Shown: piece after piece, positions 33,701 through 64,000 of the stretch
Layout of the letters: each line of letters begins with the position of its first letter
Position numbering within the stretch: position 1 is the stretch's first letter
Source of the DNA: Thunnus maccoyii
Taxonomy: Eukaryota; Chordata; Actinopteri; Scombriformes; Scombridae
Length of the DNA stretch: 64,000 bases
Assembly: GCF_910596095.1 (NCBI RefSeq)
Contig: NC_056548.1
Coordinates: forward strand, 13,107,151 to 13,171,150
Direction of reading: 5' to 3'
The notes under the pieces: generated by a model
Databases searched by the model: none
The model's input: the letters and a program-made list of their open reading frames with translations, nothing else
Told to the model about the DNA's origin: nothing
Made by a program: the position numbers and the translations under genes

Positions 33701-36700
33701 GGGGAGGAGGGAGGGGAGGGGAGGAAAACAATGTCAGTGCAGGAAAAAGATATTCTGAATGTACTGAAAGTCTTGCAATCTGTTAAAATCTTGGGTAACT
33801 TGGAAATAGGTCAAAGACTATTTCCAGGTTGAGCGTAAAAAACATAAACAGTAGCATAAATTACCAAAAAAAAGAAAGAAAATCTATGGAAAATCCTTTG
33901 AACACAGACTTTTTTTTTCATTCACATGTTATAAATCCTCTCCATAAGAAGGTTGAAGAGTTTACTACATGAATACATATAAAAATAACACATTACAGTT
34001 TAAGAGAAATAGTGAAATAGTATTGTAGACCTCATATGAGGGAGAATTTTAATACAACGCAATCTGTCGTGAATTGTAGATTAATTAACAGCTCTCCATA
34101 GTATCATTTAGGCCTGTGGGACTGGATCCAACAAAAATAAATACTGTTTCTTCTGCAATGGCACAAAAAAGTACACAGATGTCTGTCTGAAAAGTTCTAC
34201 AATAATCATTTTAGTAAAAATTTCAGTGAAAATAAAAATCTGCTCCCTCTTCATATGTTGCTCCACTGGCCAGCAGGTAAAACTTGTGAAAAACACAGCG
34301 CACATACAGTAACTCTCAGTGATCTACCCTCCAACTTTCAGAGACCTACCTCCTCATTGAAGAGCTTGCTTGTCTCCTTCTTGATTGGGTCAATGAGCTG
34401 TACTTGTCCTGCTGAGAAACCCACCAGCAAGGACACACTCTCTGCTGTAGCCGTGAGGTGGTTGAAGTCATGACAGGTGGGCTGCGTTCCCTTGTAGATG
34501 CGCTTGTCTATAGGCTTGCTCAGGTCAGCAGCCTGAAGAGAGAGAGAGCATTAACACACATGAAGTGAGTGAATTTGCAAAGAGAGCAGTGACCTTTACA
34601 TATTTAAATACGTTTTTGCACTTGACAAAGGCTATAGTTGATTAAATTGTCAGTAATAAATCATGTGAGTGGTGTGTGTAGTTATATTGTTTTTCCCTGC
34701 GTTTCATCTCAAAACACATCAACACTGAATTTAGAGGAGCAGAAGGGACGGTTAATTAATTCATCTGATTAGGAATAAGAACCTCAAGCTGGGCAAGTGT
34801 CTTGCAACTAAGTGTACAAGTAATGACAACAGACCTTGCAAGAATAGTGTACGACCTTTAGCAAGCCACATTTTACCAAAATATCATATAGCCGACAGTC
34901 AGGAAATGAGGAATGAGGAAAAAACAAGGAAGAACTCATGTGTAGGAGTACCTTTTCTTTGTAATAAAAGACTTTAAAACAATGGCAGTTGCTAACCATC
35001 ATACTGTATGATGTTTGTTTTTAGTGTAAGGAAAACAGTAATGTTCTGCTCTGAACAAGACACCCAGGGCAGATACTGTAGATAACCAGTATAACAAGGT
35101 CCATTTGTTAATGATTTATAGTTTACACTTCTGTTGGAATGGAAAATTCTTTGAGTGTAAGATGATGACTCAGTAGTTCCTCCACTACTGTTAGATGTGT
35201 CACTGAATGTCTCCTCTTAATGCCTCAGATAGACAAAATGTAAACATAGTGTAAGAGTCCAGTCAAACTTTCCAAAAACATACTATAGATCTTAGTCCTC
35301 GTTACAGCATGCATGTATTAAGCACCGTTTTGATGGCTGATATTCTTATAAGTGATAAACTTTTATATACTGATATATGTTTGAGTGATAAACTCTCTTG
35401 AGCTGCTGGATTTGTGTAAACAGTTGGCTTTAACGCACAGGACAGCCTTACTATTTTTGTTTTAAACCTGTAGCCACGTACCTGTTCCAACAAAACCTCA
35501 GAGAAATCATCTCTTAAAACTTCATCTTTTGTCCTTTTACTACAGACATTTAAACTCTAGAATTGCTCTAATTTCTGGCAGTAGCAAGTCTGTAGCTGGT
35601 GTACATTGGAATGACACGCATGACATGCACATGTCTCAGTAAGTATATTAATAGGACTGCTTCGAGTTAGCAGTCAGATGATTCATGTCAAACTGTGATG
35701 TGAAGTCAGCTGTTAGCTGAAACCACGAAATGTAGTGACAAAATATATATTGCTGAGTTATAATTACTCAAAATGTTGCATGCAGCTGAGCTCGTGTCCT
35801 GATACTGCTCAATGACACCAGCATTAGGAAGCGAGAGGGTCCCCACCCACTCTCCTCCTTTAGTTTCTCAAGAAAAATGTACCATCAGTTATTTAAGAAT
35901 TAAATTATTTATTTGTGGCAGAACATATATGCAGAATATGAAAATATACTGTGCAGTGATGGCACCTACTGAGACAAATATCCTAGATGGTTTACCTAAA
36001 TAAGTTCTAACATGTTTATTGACATTATTCTGACAGCATAGCACAGAATCAACTTCAAAATGCTGCTATTGGTCTATAAAGAACTTAACGGTTTGGCTAC
36101 CCAGCATCTTACTGAACTGCTCACTGACTACAGTCCAACCAGACCCATCAGGTCATCTGGTAATTGTCGTCTAATTGTACCCAGAATAAGATCCAGGTCT
36201 TCAGAGGGAGCTTCCAGTCCTGCTCTCTGGAACAAACTACCAGATGACCAGAGATCAGTCACTACTGTTTCCATGTTTAAAAGAAAACTTAAAACCTTTC
36301 TGTTTTTTCAGGCTTGCGGCTAGCCAATTTCTAACCTGAGTGTTTGTGGTTGGACAACTGTTTTTCAACTTTTTATCTTTTTTTTTCTTCCTATTAGTAT
36401 TATTATTATTATTATTATCATTATTATTATTATTATTATTATTGTTATGTGTGTGTGCTTGATTTGGTGCCCATGTTATTTGTTGTATTTCTGTAGTTTT
36501 AAACCTTGCTTTAAACTATTTTATCCTGTTGATCAATTGCTTTTATGCTGATTTATGCATATTGAACTGCCATTGTATATGAAAAGCGCTATAAAAATAA
36601 AACTGACATGACTAATCAACAGCTAGTATTACAACTATCAAAACTTAGTTTGATCAGGTCGTAGATTTTGTCCAGACACATCCCCAAGCTAAGAGCAGAG

Positions 36701-37458
36701 TGGCATTACATAAAAAGAAGACGGCAGCTGTTAGCTTTCTAGTTTTAATTAACGATCTGTCCGTACAGTGAACCGACAACACTGTGATCAGTCGACACCT
36801 GTCAGTCAAAGGGCGTCGACAGGTAGAGCTGTCACTGTCATCACAAACTATTACCGTTACAGCAACTGACAACTTCCATCTGATCAATACGTCAATTTTA
36901 CCCTGGTGATCGCTACTCAACCTCACTAATCGTACCATTCAGCAAAACTAAAACAAAGTGACGGACTGGGGGACGGAATTTAGCCGCTGGCCTCGGGAGT
37001 AGCTTCTGGCTCGCTAACGTTAGCCAGTTGCGTTGGCTAGCTCCAAGCTAACTTAGCTGTCTGCTTATTTCAAAGTCAAAGCAGCTGCCACAGTTATTTA
37101 ATAAAGCGAACAAGCGCCTCAAAACAGCAGCACACACAGCATTGGTGTACTTTATGTTAGCTTGTAGTATCACGAATTTCCGTTGACATTAGCCGCGTTA
37201 GCTCGCTACCTTTCTAACGCCTTTGTAGATGTAGAAGTAGAGTTCACGGCCCACATTGAAACAGATCCTGTCGCCGTTGCCCGACTGGTCGTTGACGTTC
37301 ACGAAGGAGACCTTGACGGGGTTGGAGCCCTGCGAGTTGAAAGGCACTCTGTTCGGACGGCTGTATTCGGAGTGAGTGAGGAGTTTGTAGACGCCTTCCC
37401 GAGTGGTGAACTGAGTTTTAATTTCGTTCATCTCCTTCCCTCCTCCCTCCGCCGCCAT
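30795..37458 (-). CDS. wdr20: WD repeat-containing protein 20 (4 coding exons)
   Basis: WD40 protein that activates the USP12-UAF1 and USP46-UAF1 deubiquitinases. Coding exons from 5' to 3': 37210-37458, 34350-34532, 32320-33660 and 30795-30848, giving 608 aa (human about 569). The start MAAEGGGKEMNEIK matches the family; an in-frame ATG 15 nt upstream is less likely. WD40 blades are visible as FAFSPDGKFLACVSQDGFLR, VCWSPDGKYIVAGGEDDLV and GSVGQDTQLCLWDL. Between blades lies a Ser/Thr/Asn/Gly-rich linker (about 32690-32880), longer than in human, followed by a conserved His/Lys-rich segment (RKERHHEKDHKRNHS). The last exon encodes GLLSSQNQASSPSGTVV and stop. Reading past the exon-3 donor gives a different tail, which is intron sequence. 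Confidence 0.94.
36052..36611 (+). mobile_element. L2-type LINE 3' fragment (wdr20 intron 1)
   Basis: The frame at 36060-36323 encodes LLVYKELNGLATQHLTELL, then LRSSG-like IRSSGNCRL, ALWNKLPDDQRS and FKRKLKTFLF. This is the typical C-terminal end of fish L2/Maui-type reverse transcriptase proteins. An (ATT)n tract and a tail aagcgctataaaaataaaa follow, as in L2 3' ends. Only the last ~90 residues remain, so the copy is dead. It is antisense to wdr20. Confidence 0.8.
36390..36465. repeat. (ATT)n microsatellite
   Basis: About 50 bp of ATT repeat with a few interruptions, then a short TG run, inside the L2 fragment tail. Confidence 0.85.
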
Positions 37459-37463
37459 CTTTG
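37450..37463 (-). promoter_or_regulatory. wdr20: YY1-like site overlapping the wdr20 start codon
   Basis: On the minus strand AAAGATGGCGGCGG matches the YY1 consensus and contains the wdr20 ATG. A GC-rich stretch (37490-37600) lies directly upstream, consistent with a CpG-type promoter. Confidence 0.55.
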
Positions 37464-38282
37464 AAATTAACATTCATCCCTCTCCCCCAGGCCGGATCTT
37501 ACGCACGGAGGGGAGCGGGCCGTGGAGCGGGCAGTCCGACTCTCCCGCTCCCCCCAGCGGTTCACCGGGGAACTGGTGGAGGAGGATACGACGGTAGCTA
37601 CTTTGAAATAATAAAGTTGTCACAGCTTTGTGCCTCTGTAAAACTTTGCAGCCTTATACTAGTTTGAACCACGTTACAAATTGTGCATTTAGGTAACGTT
37701 ACATAAAAGTTACACAATAATAGGATATATGTTACACTTTGCTCTATGTTATATGGTAGTATAATGTTGGTCATATGTTTCACCAACGCGTTCGGCATTG
37801 TTAAAAGCATTTTTTATATAGATTTGTCCCGACGTGTGCGGCTCATCCAACTTCAAAAAGTCATCCATAAGCAGTCGTGTCGAGATGGTAACCCTAGATA
37901 TGCGTAAACTCTCGCGAGATTTGTAAGGAAGTTTTACCGACCACTCGACTTTGCCTTTAAGTGATTGTCTTGACCCAAACTATGATCCTCACCAAAACCT
38001 AACAAAGCGTCTTTTGTGCTTAAACCCAAACCAGACCTTAACCGCAGCGTGTCACACCATAAAACTATCGGCTCGCGAGAGTTTAAAGTCTTGAAATAGC
38101 AAACTTACCTGTACGTGGCCAAACTTTTCTGTGTCATTTAGGCTATATATCAAATACACCTGCTACTCTACTGGGTTAATTAAGCAGTCTACCAGCCTGC
38201 TTGGCAACACCACAACGACATTATTTCAGTATATTATTTCACGTTGTACAAAAAAAAAAAGTTACACGCGCATGGCATTGTC
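37464..38282. promoter_or_regulatory. Divergent promoter interval of wdr20 and the unrecognised gene
   Basis: The interval separates two genes read away from each other. The wdr20 side is GC-rich. The middle contains a TIR element whose ends carry ctcgcgag palindromes (37905-38085). No coding exon is evident. Confidence 0.55.
37905..38085. mobile_element. 181-bp TIR element carrying TCTCGCGAGA at one end
   Basis: taaactctcgcgag at 37905-37918 and its exact inverse ctcgcgagagttta at 38072-38085 bound a non-coding insert. The insert contains ccaaactatgatcctcacca and cccaaaccagaccttaacc, phrases I recognise from fish repeats. The left end contains the full 10-bp palindrome TCTCGCGAGA (37910-37919), a known core-promoter motif. 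Confidence 0.7.
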
Positions 38283-39910
38283 ATGGCACACAGGAGAAGA
38301 CGACAACATTCACTTCCAGGTAGGTATCAGTGTTAATTACTTTCTTGGCAGTGATATCCTGCCACTGCATGACTTTCAGTTTCATGTTGAAGTAAAAAAT
38401 CATCTCTTTTCACTGTTGGTATCTTTTAAATGTGCTTAAATGCACTACAATTTCATATTTTTCAGACCACAGTGATAACCATGCACCCAACAACATGGAC
38501 CAGCTTGCTTTCAAATACATGGTGAGATTAGTTTAGGCACATGATGTGTGAGTGCTGTTTATAAACTTTGAGTCACTTGCATTTAGCTTTTCTTTTGCTT
38601 TGACATACAAATGTGGAATTGAGTGACCTCTGTTTTCCATCAGGAGATGTGTAAAGTGGAGTCCAGCACTGATTCTGACTCTGAGATCAGCCCAAGATGG
38701 TCAGACACCAGCACTATGGTATTGCTTTTGTTCTGAATGTGAACTTTGCACTCACACACTGACATGATGGACACAATTGGATAAGTGACAATGTAATTTT
38801 TTACAGTTTGAGTATATTTTAGGCTTAAAAAGATATTATATTCTCTGTGCTGGTTTTCTAGTTTTCTTTGTTCTCAAATGGGATCAAATTTAATTTGTTC
38901 CCCAGAGACTGACTCAATCTTGGCTATACCACTGGTCACTGCACACGTACACATCTTCCTACGTCCAGTCTTGCCTTTTGTGGTTTCAGTAACATCAGCT
39001 AATAAGGGCACACTGAGATGGGCTGCAGCATGCATTGAGCTTTCTAACTCAAAAATAAAGAGCTGTCTTGTCAGTGCAAAAACCCATTGCATTCCTGACT
39101 GAGCAGGGATGTGTGAGCAGTGCACCAGAGAGTGGGAGTTTAGGGCGGACATTGCCGTTAGTGCACAAGCCTGCAGGAAGGCATGGCTGTTATTCTTTGG
39201 TAAGCATCCTCCTCTCACTAATCCATCCATTCCTGCTGCAAAAGCACCATGCTGTTCTGTGTGTTTATGAATGAATGCATGTGTGCTTATGATTGTAGTT
39301 TTTGGATCCGTACGATGGGAGCTCCGAGGATTCTGATGAGTCAAACATCGATGTGGGTGTTTCCAGCAGGCGAACAAGGCAGCAGGGAAAAGGTGGATTT
39401 CGGTTCTCAGGTCGGAGCAGGCGATTTATCCTTCATCACTCTCCCTCTGTTGTCTGCAAAGAAGTTGTGACAAATGGGATGAGAGATGTCCAGATGAAAT
39501 GTGGGAGTGACTCTGAGCTGTGGGTCTGTGAGCTTGACTCGCTGCCCTCCCGCAGTGACAGGGATGGTAACAAAGATCTTACAGAAGAAATGACAAATGA
39601 TTCAACAACACACACCCAAACTATGGACATAAAATTACAGTGCCAACTTGATGATTCGGGCTTGCATGCTACAAGATCCTCCACGCCTCACACACCTGGA
39701 TGTCTAACCCCAGTGGAAAGGAGTTCATCCCAGATGCTAGACAGCTCCTCGGAGAGATCCCCCAGCCCCTGTAACCTCCGATTTCTTTACAAGAGAAAGC
39801 TGGGTCTCCCCGGGACAGAAGTGGTGGAGTTGGGGCAAAGAAAGAGGCAGTGTGTTGTTAACATGGAGGATGAGCCAGAGGGAGGGAACTCTGCATCTGA
39901 AGCATGTTAG
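38283..39910 (+). CDS. Unrecognised Ser-rich, probably nuclear protein (5 coding exons)
   Basis: I do not recognise this gene. Coding exons 38283-38319, 38466-38521, 38644-38718, 39107-39199 and 39299-39910 have consensus splice sites and join in one frame to 290 aa. The start MAHRRRRQHSLPDHSDNHAP is the first ATG in that frame; MDQLAFKYM in exon 2 is an alternative. It has acidic Ser clusters (ESSTDSDSEIS, GSSEDSDESNID), a basic segment (SSRRTRQQGKGGFRFSGRSR), an SP/TP-rich part (TPHTPGCLTPVE, SSERSPSP) and a late bipartite-NLS-like LYKRKLGLPG...GQRKRQ. No enzyme motif, signal peptide or membrane segment. AATAAA at 40603-40608 could end it. The SP/TP sites suggest a phosphoregulated nuclear factor, which is inference only. 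It lies in the interval occupied in human by HSP90AA1. Confidence 0.75.
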
Positions 39911-40709
39911 AGCCACATCCACACGGCTATGGGCCTGTAATCATAAAGCCTTTTCAAGGTTGGAGCACTAAAAGACCTACAGGTTCCCCAAATGATCGAA
40001 TTTTGATGATCGGAAAAGCAAAGGACATCTTGTAAAATACAAAAGAGCTCTAGTTACGATAGATGTGACTGGCAGACTAAACTGAAATTATATGAATTGC
40101 CTTATATGATTTGAGGTGGAAAGAAATACTGTGAATAGTTACTTTAAAATACACTTTGTTTATAAGTATGGAGAAGCTATCAGAGACTTGATTTTTCTAC
40201 TTGAGTAATTATGAGCATCTCAAAGATGTATTGATTGTCTCTTTTTGAGTAATTATGATTTTTTGTTGGGGGAGTTACCACTGTATTCTGGGTCTCCATG
40301 ATGGATCAATGTACAACCTTATAGATAATATATTTTCTCACAGATGGTTCCTTTTTTATTGTTTTTTCTAATAATAACTGATAATGATACTGGGGTATTC
40401 TGTCCTCATCATAAGCCAAATTTATGTCTACTGCTGCACTGGACAGTAAAGTTTGAACACCTCAATTTAATTATGAAGATAAAATTAATTTGTTGGCATT
40501 CAGCAGTTTGATTACTGTACATATTCACTACATTCTAGTGTTGTTTTTAAGCCATTTCTATATAGTTTTGGCTTCATGTTTGGGGTTGTTGTCATGCTGG
40601 AAAATAAACTTAAGTCACAATTCACAGTTGCTTTTACAGGTTGTGTTAAAGTCCTTTTAGAAGCTGGCTAAGTCAATGGGAAATAGTTTATTTTATTCAG
40701 TCTTGAAAA

Positions 40710-40975
40710 CCACAATTAATTGATTGGTTGATTGACAGAAAAATAATCTGCAACTATTTTTTGATAATCGATTTTTCAAGCAAAAATGCCAAACATTTCC
40801 TAGTATCAGTAACATTTCCTAGACAGATATTGGACTGTCAGCCAGACAAAACAAGCAATTTAGTTACATCACCTTCAGCTTTAGGAATTTGTGACGGACA
40901 TTTGTCACTTCTTTCTGCCATTTCATTAATCAGTTAATTGAGAAAAGAATAACTGTTAGATTTATCAATAATGAA
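40710..40975 (-). mobile_element. Dispersed 'gctgcaactaac' element, copy 4
   Basis: ccacaattaattgattggtt, gataatcgatttttcaagca, aaaaatgccaaacat, ggactgtcagccagacaaaa and cattaatcagttaattgaga run in the same order and orientation as copy 3. No coding capacity. Confidence 0.6.
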
Positions 40976-41796
40976 AAGGAGTAGTCAGGTGCAGACAGTG
41001 ACAATGTATTCCAAGTATTTTCATGCTTGGATTCAGTCTTCATCTATTTAGTAACAGACAAGTATATATATTCTAGAAAAGCATTAAGCTACTGTACTAT
41101 TCTTCACTTAAACCTCTGTTCATCTATTTGTGACAGTCTTTCCCTTAATGTATTCCGCTAATTTAGTTACATTTAATATATTCTAACTGTTCTGTTGTTG
41201 AAGTACTTTTATTTAAAAAATATATTTTTCCCATTCCAACCAGCAAGTGGCAGTAAAACACTGAGTGAAAACAGATACTCATTTTAAGTTTTTGCCCACT
41301 AAAATATACTCTGGATATGCATGACCACACCCATCTCATTAACATATATGCACTAGAATAATTGGATTTTTATTCATTATTATCCAACTCATTAGTGGTA
41401 AGAGAAAAAATAAGGCATTTTTTATTTTTTCCTTAGACGTATTGGAGGTTAATGGAATTTGGGAGACTTGTCTGGTAACCATTCACTATGTTTCAGTCAG
41501 TCAGTTTCAGGGCTCCATGAATGAGGCCTTTGGAGGCATCTTTGTATATAAGTTTGTATAACAAGTCATGTAACGCTCATGGCAACTGTGAAGGCAGAGA
41601 TTGTGGGCAATACTAGACCTCATGTACAAGGCTATGTGGACATATTGAGCTCTCAGATTCTATTTGCAGGTCCTGTATTTCCTCTGCTGTTAATTAAACA
41701 GCCATCAAACACCACACACTTAAAACACACTTAAATAAAACATTAACCAGAAGACAAAAAACACTGAGGTCATTAATGCAGTTCATTCCAACAGGC

Positions 41797-41802
41797 TTTA
41801 TT
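41797..41802 (-). terminator. dync1h1: dync1h1 polyadenylation signal
   Basis: Plus-strand TTTATT reads AATAAA on the minus strand, 312 nt after the stop codon. A short 3' UTR is implied. Confidence 0.65.
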
Positions 41803-42113
41803 CAATCTAAAAACATACAGGTTACTTTATAAAACAGGTTTTCCCTTCAACTTCCTTATTCCACATTCTTCTTCCACTCCTTATTCACCAACTAACAACA
41901 TTTCCACGAACCTTCCAAGACACTTTCCAAAAACACTAAGACTACGTACTCCGGATCACTGCTCCACAAATGTTACCGACTACATTTTATATTGGAATGA
42001 AACAGGCTACAAACTACTCTTTTTAAAATGGTGGTTAATAGGCAACGAATGTAAGTGATTATAGTGTGGTTTAATTATCAATATGTCAGGTCTTTAGGAA
42101 TGACTTGTTTCTT

Positions 42114-63861
<21,748 letters not shown>

Positions 63862-64000
63862 CTATGACAACAAAACAAAATCAATGAAAACCATTCAGGT
63901 CAGCCACATGTGAAAATATACAAAGGTTGAAATGTGACTCAAAGTGGTCACAATTTAAGTGAGAAAGACAAATAATCCTTGTATTGTTTGCAAATTTGAG

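Larger units (their letters stand above)
39911..42113. other. 3' UTRs of the unrecognised gene and dync1h1, with a repeat
   Basis: The two genes converge here. The plus-strand AATAAA at 40603-40608 suits the unrecognised gene. The minus-strand AATAAA at 41802-41797 suits dync1h1 and gives it a 3' UTR of about 330 nt. A dispersed repeat lies at 40710-40975, and a 14-bp direct repeat ttgagtaattatga occurs at about 40202 and 40244. Nothing else is evident. Confidence 0.55.

Noticed and set aside
38874-39377. 167-codon minus-strand ORF
   Set aside because: Covers intron and antisense exon sequence of the unrecognised plus-strand gene, whose frame has proper splice sites and composition.

Overview
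This is vertebrate nuclear DNA, almost certainly from a teleost fish and probably a percomorph. It shows GT-AG exon/intron genes with compact introns, proteins closely matching human genes, and dispersed repeats that I recognise by sequence style from percomorph genomes (a 'gctgcaactaac' TIR element, a long palindromic MITE, an L2-type LINE tail). There is no bacterial-style gene organisation.

Layout, left to right. 1-1130: AT-rich, with one weak exon-like ORF on the minus strand. 1169-6247 (+): pole2, DNA polymerase epsilon subunit 2, 19 coding exons including one AT-AC (U12-type) intron. 8051-11128 (+): klhdc2, a kelch-repeat CUL2 receptor for C-terminal degrons. 12588-22364 (-): nemf, the ribosome quality control factor (32 coding exons), with a transposon cluster in intron 2. 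23297-27430 (+): mok, a MAPK-like ciliary kinase. 30795-37458 (-): wdr20, WD40 activator of the USP12/USP46 deubiquitinases. 38283-39910 (+): a five-exon gene I do not recognise. 42114-63861 (-, running off the right edge): dync1h1, cytoplasmic dynein 1 heavy chain, about 3,736 codons from the tail to the stop codon, starting near human residue 907.

In human, POLE2-KLHDC2-NEMF and MOK-WDR20-HSP90AA1-DYNC1H1 are two separate blocks of chromosome 14. Here they abut between nemf and mok, and the unrecognised gene sits in the wdr20-dync1h1 interval where human has HSP90AA1.

The most striking observation is in dync1h1. The exon encoding the first half of the microtubule-binding domain is present twice in tandem (51188-51383 and 50809-51004). 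Both copies are 196 nt, have identical splice phases, differ at 16 of 64 complete codons, and have intact splice sites. Because 196 is not a multiple of three, a transcript must use exactly one copy. This predicts a mutually exclusive exon switch in the part of dynein that touches the microtubule. A CU-repeat lies upstream of the second copy. Other points: an E2F site at pole2, an X-box-like site and an overlapping uORF at mok, and the Gly-Ser C-terminus of klhdc2.

The genes are housekeeping or cell-biological (replication, protein quality control, cilia and transport) and do not form a single pathway. Exon boundaries were read by eye from splice consensus, reading frame and family similarity; every gene model keeps an open frame from start to stop, and dync1h1 does so from the window edge.
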